Source: Cephalopachus bancanus (taxonomy: Eukaryota > Chordata > Mammalia > Primates > Tarsiidae). From it: DNA of 64,000 nucleotides. A program made the position numbers and the translations under genes. Under the pieces are notes generated by a model, which saw only the letters and a list, made by a program, of their open reading frames with translations, was not told where the DNA came from and did not search any database. Shown piece by piece: positions 32,890-44,244 of this stretch (its first letter is position 1; every line of letters starts with the position of its first letter). The DNA lies in assembly GCA_027257055.1 (NCBI GenBank), contig JAPVLO010000045.1, forward strand, positions 1,149,501-1,213,500. Reading direction: 5' to 3'.

Positions 32890-33325
32890 TTTCGAGGAGA
32901 TGAGCAATCGAGGCCTATGACTATGGAGAGAAAGAGCACACCAGGCAAAGGGAAAGGCTGCCCCTCAGGAGTTGCCAGGCACGTCTGAAGACAGGCAGTG
33001 TGGCAGGAGTGGAGGGAGGGAGAGGCGTCATAATGGAAGACTGGGTTGTCCTGCAGACTTTTTCCAGCCAGGATAAAGTTTATTAAAAAAAATTACAGCC
33101 ATAAATTTTGTATAAGAATGCTATTTGTTACACTGTTATGAGGAAGCCTTATTCACATTGTGCCAGGTGTCTCAGAGAACTGATAAAGGACGACATTGTT
33201 GTTGAGAATGTCTGCCCCACCAAGGAAGCCGTGCTGGCTCAGGAAAGCAGTTGTGTGACTGCAATTTTGGTAACCCAGAGTAGTTTGTTAGGGTTTTGTT
33301 TGTCTTTACAACTAGTTCCTAAATC
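32890..33325. other. Unique sequence
   Basis: No recognised repeat or coding signal. Confidence 0.4.
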
Positions 33326-33337
33326 TGCCCTATAGTG

Positions 33338-34064
33338 CAGGGGTCCCCAGTCCCTGGGCCGCGGACCAGTATTGGTCTGGTTGTGGCCTGTTAGGAACTG
33401 GGCTGCCCAACCGGAGGTAAGCAGCAGGCAAGCGAGCAAAGCTTCATCTGTTTTTACAGCTGCTCCCCTTGGCTCGCATTACCACCTGAGCTCCACCTCC
33501 TGTCAGATCAGCTACAGCATTAGATTTTCAAAGGAGTGTGAATCCTATTGTGAACTGTGCATGCAAGGGATCTAGGCTGTACACTCCTTATGAGAATTTA
33601 ATGCCTGATGATCTGAGGTAGAGCCGAGGTGGTGATGCTAGCACTGGGGAGCGACTGCAAGTACAGGCTGACATTAGCAGTGAGGTTTGACTGCACAGAG
33701 ACCATAATAAATCAATTGCTTGTGGACTCATATCAAAACCCTGTGAGTGAGTGGCCAGGGAGTTGATATATTTCAGTTGTACAGCTGCATCTGGTGGCAG
33801 GCTTTGAGTCAGAATCTGACACTTAATTTAGTCAGTGTATGGCCCGCCCATTATTTTATTTACCACTTCTGTCCACGCCTCTTTTAAAATGGTGAGCTAT
33901 ATAATTATTTCATTATTAATTGCAATGTAAAATAATGGAAATAATATGCACAATAAATGCTATGTGTTTAAACCATCCTGAAACAATCCCCCCACCTCCT
34001 GGTCCATGGAAAAATTGTCTTCCAGGAAACCAGTCCCTGATGTCAAAAAGGTTAAGGACCGCTG
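33338..34064 (+). mobile_element. MER1-type hAT-Charlie non-autonomous transposon
   Basis: A complete 727-bp element starting caggggtccccag and ending ggaccgctg, with 8-bp duplications ctatagtg (33,330-33,337) and ctatagta (34,065-34,072) that differ at one base. The body has the typical ctgggccgcggaccagtat, cctgagctccacctcctgtc and gaatttaatgcctgatgatc segments. No transposase frame is present, as expected for the non-autonomous form. Confidence 0.9.
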
Positions 34065-34084
34065 CTATAGTACTTTAGAGCAAT

Positions 34085-34245
34085 CCCTTGAAAGTGCATA
34101 TTAATTACCTTAGAGATCATATTAAAATTCATGACTTGCTTCAGTAGTCCTGAGGTGGGGTCTGTGAAACTGGATTTCTAACAAGCTTCCAGGCAAAGTC
34201 AGTGCTGCTGGCCTGCAGTCCATGCCTTGAGAAACAGGGCTTTAG
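34085..34245 (+). mobile_element. MER20 fossil
   Basis: Ordered segments: ttcagtagtcctgaggtgg, ctggatttctaacaagcttcc, agtgctgctggcctgcag, ccttgagaaacagg. It lies directly beside the MER1-type element. Confidence 0.75.
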
Positions 34246-34249
34246 GGTT

Positions 34250-34445
34250 GCTGGAAGACTTTCCCATGCACCATCTCATTTTACTTTGGATCTTCATCAA
34301 AACCCTGAGTTAATTGATTCAGATATTATCATCTTCATTTACAAATGAAGAACTCAAAGCTCTGAGGGGTGAGATGACCTGGCAGAGGTCGAATGGCCAA
34401 GTGACAGAGTCGTGACTTGAATTTAGTTCCTTGGCTTCTAGGCAG
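34250..34445 (-). repeat. MIR fossil
   Basis: Reverse MIR order: catttacaaatgaagaactc, aaagctctgaggggtgag, gcagaggtcgaatggccaag. Confidence 0.75.
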
Positions 34446-34449
34446 CAGC

Positions 34450-35590
34450 TGCCCTGAAGGCTTTTAAGCTTTGATACATAAAAGCACATGCTAATTAATG
34501 TTTTTGGCTGCTGCACGTGTGTGTACACACACTCTCACACACACAAGCACACATACAAAACTGCAGTGGGGCGTGGGTGGGGATGATTAGGCCCCCCCTA
34601 AAGCTGCAGCTGCCCAGAGGCAGCCTTGGCAGTGGTCTCTGGAACTGATCCAATCATCACAACATGTCCTGGAAATGTGCCTGTCTCCTGCACAATGCTG
34701 GCCCCCACCTCAGATGTGAACGTTTTCTTCATGATTACTTTGTACAAGAGCTAAACTGCATTTCATCTACCTTGGAGGTAATCCGGTCCCATCCTTTTGC
34801 CCAGGTCAGAAAGTTATTTGCCAATCAAGCTGGAAAATACTGTTCTTCTCATCCAAGGAGAGCACTGTTCTCAGAGGTGAAGTATCGCTTCATACTGAGC
34901 TTCAGCTTTCTGGGAAAAGCAGAAATCTTTGAAGCATTTCCAGCCAAATCCTTGGAGAGGTAAACATATTTTTCAGCTGCAGGATTCCAGGTTAAAGAAG
35001 TGTGTCCCCGACTTGTTTACAAAGCAGCGCAGCAGCTGTTAGGAGGCCTCCACCCCCACCGGACAGACAGAGGCATTTGGAGGATGCACTGAGCCCTACC
35101 GTACGGGTCTGCTCAGGCTCACCCCTCCGGGAAGACCTCATCACCATCAGCCACTGGCAGTGCTGAGAGCTCAGGAGCACAGGAATGGCAGATGAGACAC
35201 GCCTGGTTTCTCTGATTCAGTTTTGCTATGCTCTTTTTATTAATGTTAAAAAAAAATGCTGCCTCTCAACTCTTTCTGTAGATAACGGGGTAAAGAAAAA
35301 CTACCTGCACCCTCTCCAGTTTCCTATTCCCTAGTGAAAAACAGCTTCAGAGACACAGGCATTGGTTTCTTGGGTGCTGTGGTGTGAAGAGCTCTACTCC
35401 CTTCCTTCTGCCTGTGTGGCCCTGCTTCAAAACCTGGTTCATGTCCTGTGTTCTCTGCAAAGTCCTCCTTGGACATACCAGGTGGCAGCAATTGTTCGCT
35501 TTCCTAATTCCTATAGTGCAAATTTTTTCACTACTTGTTGGATCTTTTTTTTTTTTTGCTTTGTATGGTTAAAAATAATAATACTACCAA
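34450..35590. other. Repeat-poor, moderately GC-rich sequence; possible conserved non-coding DNA
   Basis: Over 1.1 kb without interspersed repeats. It includes a CA-rich scrap at 34,518-34,560, the palindromic gctgcagctgcccagaggcagc near 34,602 and a 99-residue plus frame at 34,664-34,963 that ends at gagaggtaaac, a splice-donor-like site. I do not recognise the peptide. It may be an exon, a regulatory block or chance. Confidence 0.3.
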
Positions 35591-35599
35591 CAATAGCTA

Positions 35600-35840
35600 G
35601 CTAGCATCTATAGTGCCATCACTATTTATTTCATACTGTGTTAAGCATTTTCTATAAATTATCCCATTAATCTTCAAAACTGGCCTCGTAAGTTCAGTAT
35701 TATTATTTATCCCCACTTTAAGATAAGAAAATAGAGGCATAGAGAAATTAGGATTAGAGTTTGCCAAAGGTCATAGTAAATCAGAGTCTGAACTCCAACC
35801 AGGTGTGTTTGAATGCTCGTTATCTTTTAAGTATGTGATG
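35600..35840 (-). repeat. MIR fossil
   Basis: Well-preserved reverse MIR order: attttctataaattatccc, tattatttatccccacttt, agataagaaaatagaggc, tttgccaaaggtcatagtaa. Confidence 0.8.
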
Positions 35841-35844
35841 ATAA

Positions 35845-36360
35845 GGCCTCTTCTATTATATTGGGACAGTAGCAAAGTCTGTGATGAATAGCAGTACTTT
35901 GATAAACACTTTTGCATAGATTTTTAGAGATTGGGCCAATCAGAAACAGATGTGGAACGTCAAATTCAAGATTGTGGGTTCTAAGAATTACGTAAGTCTG
36001 AGTCTACCTGGGGGCCGTCTTTGTCCCACTGTGAATAAAGCCATCCTAAGAAGAAAGCCACATAAAAGAAAGTGGAACTGAGAGGAGGAGAGATCGAGTT
36101 TTAATGATAGATTGAACCCCTGGACCCGGCTAGGCTCTCTCTAGTCCTAGGTTTTTCAGTTATAAGGACAAATAAAGTCACCATTTCTGCTTATGTTATT
36201 TTTTTAGTTAGATTCTTTTTTGTAATCAAATGAGTTTTGACTAATATACCCCATTTAGGGAAAAAAAAGTTAAATTAAAATTAATATCAAAGCATATGAC
36301 CCCTCTTCATTTAAATAACAGAGTTGTTTAAACAGCAAGGATTTGCTTTCTTATTTAGTC
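35845..36360. other. Unique sequence
   Basis: No recognised repeat or coding signal. Confidence 0.4.
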
Positions 36361-36364
36361 TAGA

Positions 36365-36565
36365 CCAGCACTGTCCAATAGCACTCTCTGTGATGATTAG
36401 GATGTTCTAGAAATGGTCTAGATCTGTATTGTCCAATACAGTAGCCATTAGCCACATGCATTATAAAGCGCTTGAAATGTGGTTAGTGCAATTGAGGAAC
36501 TGAATTTTTAACTTGATTGACATTTTTGGCTAGTGGTTATCATATTGGGCAGTACAGATCTAGAT
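36365..36565 (+). mobile_element. MER5A (hAT-Charlie)
   Basis: Ordered segments: cagcactgtccaatagcact, tgtattgtccaatacagtagc, gccacatgcattataaagcgc, ttgaaatgtggttagtgc and the inverted 3' end ctagtggttatcatattggg. Confidence 0.88.
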
Positions 36566-36569
36566 CATC

Positions 36570-37065
36570 CCTGTACTTCATGAATGAATATAGAAGTGCC
36601 TAATGACTCCGTTGCCGTAGATGGAATGAATTATAGCTCACTCACTCTTTGCTTCTGGTGGGTCCCCAGGAGTCCTTCTGATTTGTCTGTGATTCCAAAG
36701 CCCACACTTTTTCCATACTCAGAGAGGTGAATGACTTATCTAGGTGTTTTGCTGACAGATGCTTCATCAGCTCTGTAAGAGCAAAGGAAGATGATGAAAA
36801 TCCTTTTTACATTATAAACATGGCTATTCCACCCTGATCTATCTATCCTGTGTGAGACTTTAGATGAGACAGGCTCTGGGACCTCATTATAGCTGGAACT
36901 CCTCATGGTCTACATCATGCTAATGCTGGGGATATGAATAAAAAAAACCAAAAAGAAACAGATGCAGCAATGCCCATACGTGCTTTTATTTGTCTTGCAA
37001 GTCTTCATCTAAGCTTGCAGAAAGAAGATGGAGACAAATTACAAGATATTAATTTAACTAGATAT
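36570..37065. other. Unique sequence
   Basis: No recognised repeat or coding signal. Confidence 0.4.
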
Positions 37066-37069
37066 ACAC

Positions 37070-37312
37070 TCAGTCATCTAGAGCCTTTAGAAGCAAGCAG
37101 ACTAGATTTAAATCCCGACTTCCTCCCTTAGCACATGTAAGACCCCAGTTGAACCACTTATGCTTTTTAAATGGTGAGTTATTGCAACTGAAAAATGGGA
37201 ATAGCAGTATTTACATCATGGTGTTTTAGTGCATATTAACTGAAACAGTATGTGTTAAGGACTTAGCAGAGTGCCCAGTACAAGGTAAGTGCTCTATAAA
37301 TGTCCACTGTCA
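37070..37312 (+). repeat. MIR fossil
   Basis: MIR order on the plus strand: gactagatttaaatcccgac, cagttgaaccacttatgc, aactgaaaaatgggaatagc, gtgcccagtacaaggtaagt and gctctataaatgtc. Confidence 0.8.
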
Positions 37313-37319
37313 TCATACG

Positions 37320-37750
37320 GTTATTGATATCCATGGGGTAATGGAAGCAGTAACGAGCACAAGCCATGCTGGTGATTCTTTAATAACTTTCCACATTGGG
37401 ATCCTCACTAGCCTGCAGCATCCTTTCAGTGTGAAATCTGGCTGAAAGTTTGAATGAAGTTCCTCTTTACAGATTAGTCTCAACTGAGGTAAATGAAGAT
37501 CCCTGGTCAAAGAGAAGAGTGTCTGCCTGACACCATGAATGCTTTTTTCTGTTTGGCAACTTCCTTTTCATCTTTCAAATATGTCAAGGGTTCTTGCCAG
37601 TGGGGCTTGAAAATAGCCCTTGCTCTTCCTTTCCCAAAGGCTGAAGTGCTCCATGCCTTTATACGGATATTAGCAGCAGTTCCCAACGCTGGTTAGGAGA
37701 TCATGGCCTCACTAAATGTGCCCCTCCAGCCATTCAAAATAATTTAAGTC
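37320..37750. other. Unique sequence
   Basis: No recognised repeat or coding signal. Confidence 0.4.
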
Positions 37751-37754
37751 AGAG

Positions 37755-37915
37755 TTCAGGAAGAATTTATTCTACAAATATTTACTGAGTGCCTCCTATT
37801 TTCCAGACATTGTGCAGGCTGCTGAGGATACAGTAATGAATGAAGCAGACAAGGTCTACAGCTACCCTCATGTAGCTTACAGTCTGAAGCTATCACCTGA
37901 CAACTAGGCATGGGG
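37755..37915 (+). repeat. L2 LINE 3' fragment
   Basis: L2 pattern: ttctacaaatatttactgag, ccagacattgtgcaggctgc, gaggatacagtaatgaatg, cctcatgtagcttacagtc. Confidence 0.75.
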
Positions 37916-37919
37916 AATG

Positions 37920-38730
37920 TTTTGGTGTCTTGTTTATAGGATACTGTCATCCTCAAAAATCACCTTCTCATTAAGACAGCACCATTGATGAAGTCTATGG
38001 GTATGTACACATAGTTTGAGAGAACGTTATTTGATTAGATGCCGATACCTCTGTTTAGTTTTTTATACTCTTCATGCAAAGAGAAAATTTGTAGATTCAA
38101 GTAAAATAATTAATGGTTGGATTCCAGCATAACGGCATAATTCTATCCATTAGAGCAAGGAGGAAATATTAGCACATATTTGAGCCCCACAAATTGTCAG
38201 CTCTTTTTATCCAGATTTGTCTATAATACTTGCTGCAAAATAGAACGAAAGCATTTTAGCATATAAACATTAGGGAGCGAGTTCATCAGCACTGAGTATT
38301 CACTAGCTAGAGTAGCCATTCAAAGTATTCATTCTGCAAACATTAAGGTAACACCCAAGTTATGGAAGCCATTGAAATTTGGAAGCATTGAGGCTGCACA
38401 ATTCTCGGGGAGGAGCTGTTTTCAGCAGCTTAAGAGTAGTAGAGTTCTGTGCATTTGCATGATTGCAAAATATTCTTTTAATGAAATCCTTCTCATTTCA
38501 AAAAGTTGCTGGGTTGAGATTGCAGGAAAAAATCAAGGAATCAATGGGCTTACAAAACGAGTCTTTCATGTCTCGTGATCTATTCAGACTTACTTGCATT
38601 GTAGGTGGCTGCAGTACTCAACCACAGTCATTCAAAAAGAGCAAAACATGTTAAGGTTTCAATTCATTTTAGTTCCTTTTACTTTAGCAGACACTTATGG
38701 ATTCACCTACCCAGGAGGTGTCATTAATAA
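37920..38730. other. Unique sequence
   Basis: No recognised repeat or coding signal. Confidence 0.4.
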
Positions 38731-38734
38731 TAAT

Positions 38735-38935
38735 GCACATTTACATGGAGTATCTTACGTCCTCTCACCACATCCTTCTGACGTAGGTACTATTTTTGTT
38801 GCCAATTTGCAGATGAGGATATTGGGAGTCAAGAGTTACATGGACATGCCTGAGGTTAAGCTGCAGGAAAAACTTGGTTTAAAGAATGGGCTTTGGGGGC
38901 AAATGTACCTAGATGCAATCTAGGTGAGCGGTTCT
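38735..38935 (-). repeat. MIR-like fossil
   Basis: Reverse MIR-like segments: catttacatggagtatctta, tctgacgtaggtactatttt, tttgcagatgaggatattgg. The 109-residue plus frame here is therefore a shadow. Confidence 0.6.
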
Positions 38936-38939
38936 GTGT

Positions 38940-39680
38940 GGGCATGACTGTGTGGTCAACTTCCTTATAGTTCGTGGTGCAAAGTTTTGTCTATATTAAA
39001 TTCTCAATAAATACTGGTCAATTTTTAGGTCTGATGATCTGTTGCAGGGTTGGGTAGAGGGTAGGAGAGTCTAGCTTAAATTCAAATTTGAAAATTTTCT
39101 TTTCAGTACCTCCTTAACCTGCCTGTCACTCACTATTTCTCTATCACCTTGAAATTCAAGTAAATGCGGTTGGAGTCAGCAGCTTTTGCATCCTGGTTAA
39201 TATCACTCTGACCTCAAGTTTTCCTCTCCTGCCTTCACATGGTTTCTGTTTCTAAGCTGACTTGATGCTATATTTACCCCCTGCAAGTCCACAAGACATC
39301 TAACCTCATGATGTTGTGTTTTGTTAGTACTTTTCCTAATTCTTTGGGGATCACATTGCATGGTTAGCAATACTTTGCTGATATCCTGCTGGCAATCGGC
39401 CTTCCAAGTCTCTTTGCCCTTCTACTGCTCCCTATCCCCCAGACACCCCAAATCATATACACATGCCGAGTCTTCTAAAAGCCCAAGCTTGCGGTCCACT
39501 GTGACACCCTCTTCTTGCAGCTTCCCCATAAAGCGTCACCTATTCTCCTTTGGTTTTCTTTTGTTGAAAATCTGGTGAATAAAATTCTTTACAGTTTTAT
39601 ATGAATAGGGTGCTTTGCAATTTTATGTATAGTCTCATATTATCCTAGCAATTCAGTGTTAGTGTCCTCTGTTTTTCTTT
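38940..39680. other. Unique sequence
   Basis: No recognised repeat or coding signal. Confidence 0.4.
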
Positions 39681-39684
39681 TTTC

Positions 39685-39812
39685 TCTTTTGTGGAGACAG
39701 GGTCTTGTTAAGTTGACCAGGCTGGTCTTGAATTCCTGACCGCAAGTGATTCTCCTGCCTCAGCCTCCAAAAGTGTTGGGATTACAGGCATGAGCCACCA
39801 TGCCCAGCCTCA
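39685..39812 (-). mobile_element. Alu left monomer (FLAM type)
   Basis: It reads tttgtggagacagggtcttg through gccaccatgcccagcc in reverse, a single arm only. Confidence 0.88.
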
Positions 39813-39819
39813 TCATTCT

Positions 39820-41219
39820 ATGATGAAGAAACAGACTCAGCAGTTATAACATGTCCAAAGACAGTTGTCACTGGGTCTGCTGTGTTGGGAAGGTTAGCCC
39901 TCTACTCAGACTCTGTGACTTTTTCCATGCCACATATATAGCCTACTCCAACTGAGGCATACAGTAGAGAGAAAGAAAGGATTCTTCCTCAGCTAGCCAG
40001 CTCTGACAGTGTTTCACAATAGAGTTATTGGTATTTTGGGTGGGATGATTTGCTGCAAGGAACAGTTCTGGGCATTGCAGGGTGTTTAGGATTCCTGGTT
40101 CCCATCCACTAAATGCTAGTAGTGGCCTCCACTCATTGTGGCAATCAAGGAAATATCCTTACTCATGTCTAAAGGTATAAGATATATCACCTTGGAGAAG
40201 ATCCTAGAGATGGGTGCACTTATGTCTTTATTTTTATACGAGGGTTCTCATTTCCATACTAATTGATTAATTGGAAGGTGATATGAATATAGCAGGCCCT
40301 ACTGATGTTGAAGCAAAATGGGCAGGAAAGAAGAGAATAACAGTGGGAAAACTGCAGCCCTTCTCTTTCCCCTTCTCTTTCCTTTTAAGGAAGGGCCAGG
40401 TTACAGGGTCCTTCTCAACACTGGAATTAGGCTGTGGGTAGAATCCAAGACTAAATGGAAAACAAAGCCAGGAAGTGGTGCTGTGGGAAGCAGCAGGAAG
40501 GGAGGAACCAGCATTTGGTGGTGGAGAGATAACCGGTCAAAGCAGGAGGAGGTCTGCTTGAGTCTTTGCTTGTTTGTAAGTAATTGTGTAATCTTGAGCA
40601 GTGTCCTCTTGACACGCAGAATGAGAGACTTAGGTCAGGGGATGGCCAAGAGTCTTCTTGGCCTTATTTCTCAGTTCTGGGACCTTGGAGGTGGGGGGTC
40701 AGAAATACTGGTTAATTTTGTTTACTGATATTTCTTAATACTTTGGTTGTTGTGTACAGTTTAGCCGGTTAATGATTTCCATATTTCTCAGCTGCTTTGG
40801 CCTGAATTGTCTTTATTCCTCAGGAGGAAGGAAAGTGAAAGGCCATGATTAGATTCTGTTCAGAAACCATAACCTCCAGGCCCAGGCTCAGGGCCTGTGC
40901 CATCCAATTTATTCCTGTTGGCAAGTCACAAGCTCTAGGTTAGGGAGATACATGATCTTAAGTGTTAGTAGAGTCAGATGTGCTCAGTGAAAACAGTCTG
41001 GCTGACTCACAACAGATTCCCAGCCCCCTTGGCTGTCCTCCAGAAATCATGTCTGGTAGGATTTCTGCAACAGATCTGATAGTTGCTGACTTAGAGAACT
41101 TGTTAGTTGTTGTGAATTCGTGGTGATGGTCCTAATTCCAGACACAAATTCCCATTGACAAGAGACTAGAAATTTAAAGAAAATGCATTGAAAGCTTATT
41201 TGTGAAATATGTGTGTGTC

Positions 41220-41265
<46 letters not shown>

Positions 41266-43840
41266 TGTATAAGAGAGAGAGAGAGAGATGTTTATGATAT
41301 GAAAATAATTTACATTGGTAGAGACTGTTTAGGTTCTAAATAGAATATTTTGTAAAGCTAGCTCTACTGGATGGAAAAGAAGTTGGGCTAGAATGATGAT
41401 CTCTAATATTTTTCCTAACAAAAAACATAATTTAACCTCATAAGACATTCTCCCAAATCATAGCATCCTCTACCAAAAGCCAGCGTATAGCTTTTGAAAG
41501 TTGAGAGAAACAAGGTAGGCAGAGAGAAGACATAGGAGAGTTGATGAAATTTACCAGAATTTACAGATTGGTTTCATTGCATTGTAGAACTTTGGGCAAA
41601 CTTTTTTGGTAGATGACCAGATGATTTTCTAAGGATTGCTTTTTTCTTTTTGAAGACTGTGTTTTTCATTTATTCAATGCTTATGTCATAGAGCCTTACT
41701 GTATTCCCAATAGCATGCACAGACTACTTTCACTTGTGTGAATTTGTACGTGAGTGTGTGGCACAGAGGATAATTTGTGGAGATAAGAGGCTAGATGGGA
41801 ACTGGCTATTTTATTATCTTTTTGCAGATTTGGTGCTTTTTTACTATATGACAATTCCAAAGGAGCAGAGGGAAAATAATACTAATGCCTAATACTGTAA
41901 TTGATTTGTGGGGCCCAATGAAAAATGAGCACTTTTTCAAAATTTAGTGAGAATTGTAAGATGATAGCATTGGAGCATTAAACCAAGCCTGAGTCCTTTC
42001 AAGTGTGGAGACCTGTGTGAATGAACAAGTTGCATACCTATGAAGCACCTCTGGTCATGGTGCATGACACTCAGAGCCTCTGTTGTACCTTTAAATTGGA
42101 AATAATGCTATCTGTTTTGTAGGATGATTGTAAAGAAAACTTGAAGTGATGTTGTGTGACAGTGTTTGTTAAGCTTATTAAGCTTATTAAACTCCCATTT
42201 GGTGGGTTTAATAATAATAAATAATACATAATAATATTAAAACAGTAATACTAAGTTGAATTGATAGCAGAAATGAGAATTTATTTGGAGTACTTAGATC
42301 AAGAGTGTTTTTTATTTTGGTCGGGGGGAACCATCTTGCTAAGTAATCTTACTTTTGCCCTCAATTTTTCTTTTCAAATTAATAGGCCTCTATTAATTTC
42401 CTGTTCATAGGAATGAGAGCTTGGCTGTAGGCCACATGTGTGCCATGATTTAATCCCTGGGTAGAAAATATATGAAATTTATTGAAATGCTTGGCTTACA
42501 TGCGCAGTCACTCACCTTATAATATTTGCAATCATAAAAATGTCTATTCTGATATTTCCAAGGCTGAGCAGAATATCTTTTTCATGGACTACCTTAGACA
42601 AGCAAGTTTCCAGGGTCTCAAGTTTAGATGCTTTAGTTGCTAGAGCTATTAAAAAAAAAGTTTTATACTAAAGACAGAAAATGTATACGGCTCCTTATTA
42701 TTTAGCAGCTGAAATGATTTAAGCTCAAATCCCGTCTTTAAACCCCAAAACACCTTTGAGAAGAAACAACAATAAAAACTTTTAAGTCATAAAGGACATT
42801 TTGAAAAGATATGAGTTAATAAAAGCAGTACCAGTGATTTTCTGAAAAAAAATTCTTTTGGCTTGTTTTTCTTACCTGGAAAACAGAGTTGTTGAAAATT
42901 CATAGTTATATAGTTTGAAGGGGAAGTATCTGTTATATCTTCATTTCCCTCGTGAATTATCTAGACAACATCTCTGATAAAATAACTGAAAATTGAATAT
43001 TTTATTCAAATTTGTTAATAGAAATGAAATAAACCCTATGAGATGATTGTACTTTCTTTCCTTATATTGCAAAGTTGTTCCTTCTCTCTCTCTAGCAATT
43101 TAATATTTCTAAATTATCTCTAGAATAAGAGTGTCAAATGTTTCTATGATGATACCAGCCCTAATTTATAACGGTACCATCAAAATGTGATCACCAATCC
43201 ATGTATTAGTCTTCTGCCCTTTGCGCAGGAGAATCTGGAGAATGAACTCCATGAAACTAATTCTGAGGGGTTCGAAGAAACTTCCTACCCAGTTTATGGA
43301 GTATCAGATGCTCCTAGTAAAACGCCAGAGCCACTAACCTCGAAGACTCTGGATAGATGAGGACTAGCTGCCCCTGTGCAGGGTCAGGATCTATATCCCC
43401 AACCCTGTAACATGTAAGTGGTTAACTCAAAGAAGTTCTGAGTTGTGAGAGACCAAAGGGCTTTACTTGTTCTGATCTCCATCAGAAAAATGTCCTGTGT
43501 CTTTCTGTGTCACTTCAGAGGTCAACTTCAGGTTGTCCACTGATGACGTTTGGGATTCCAGTCTGTCTTCTTAGCTGATAGTTCCCATTCTTTGCCTACT
43601 TTTCTTTAAACTCTACCAGTGGCTTTTGCCCTCTCATGTCTGGACTTGCCCATACCATTATATCTGTGGGTGTTATACCCACACCTGCCCCACTTACCTG
43701 GCAGTCTTTACCTCATGCCAGATCCTACTGGCCTGGTCTTTCTTCACTACAGTGACACCTGGACATTTCTCCTCTGACTTGTGACAGCCTCTTATTCATA
43801 TACACACTTAGCCTAGTGGATTCTTCTAGAGGCCTGTTAT
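39820..43840. other. Long repeat-poor stretch
   Basis: About 4 kb with few recognisable repeats. Near 40,020-40,150 an ancient transposon-like piece (ttggtattttgggtgggatg, gcattgcagggtgtttagg) is present but unnamed. A MIR scrap lies near 42,055-42,170, and an AAT-rich run near 42,205-42,245. The 136-residue frame at 40,318-40,728 has no domain. Confidence 0.4.
41211..41290. repeat. (GT)n(GA)n microsatellite
   Basis: GT repeats with one GTAT break, followed by about 16 bp of GA. Confidence 0.96.
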
Positions 43841-43844
43841 GGGT

Positions 43845-44240
43845 TGGATCATCTTCCTCTCCAAGTTTGTATGTTCAGGTTCTAATCCCAGTGCCTCTGA
43901 ATGTGGCATTTTCGGAAATTGAGTCTTTGTAGAGATAATCAGGCTAGGATGAGTTCATTAGGATGGGCCCTAGTCTGACATGGCTGGTGTCCTTATAAAA
44001 AGAGGCAATTTGGAGATAGACTCACATAGAGGGAGGACATCAGGTGAACATGAAGACAGCCATCTACAAACTAAAGAGAGAGGTCTGAAACAAATCCTTC
44101 CTCCCAGCCCTCAGAAAGAGCTAACTGTGCCGACATCTTAATTTTAGTCTTCTAGCCTCCAGAACTGTGGAATGATAAATTTCTGTTGCTTAAGCCGCCC
44201 AAAGTATGGCACTTTGTTGTAGTTTCCTTTGCAAACACAT
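43845..44240 (+). mobile_element. MaLR LTR, MLT1-like
   Basis: A nearly complete MLT1-type LTR: tgttatgggttggatcatc start, gcctctgaatgtggcatttt, gagttcattaggatgggccc, gtgtccttataaaaagaggc, cgacatcttaattttagtc, ctagcctccagaactgtgg and the ttctgttgcttaagccgccc tail. Confidence 0.88.
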
Positions 44241-44244
44241 GCAA

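Noticed and set aside
40318..40728. 136-residue open frame
   Set aside because: No domain, no splice context and some MIR-like sequence below it. The length is compatible with chance in this much DNA.
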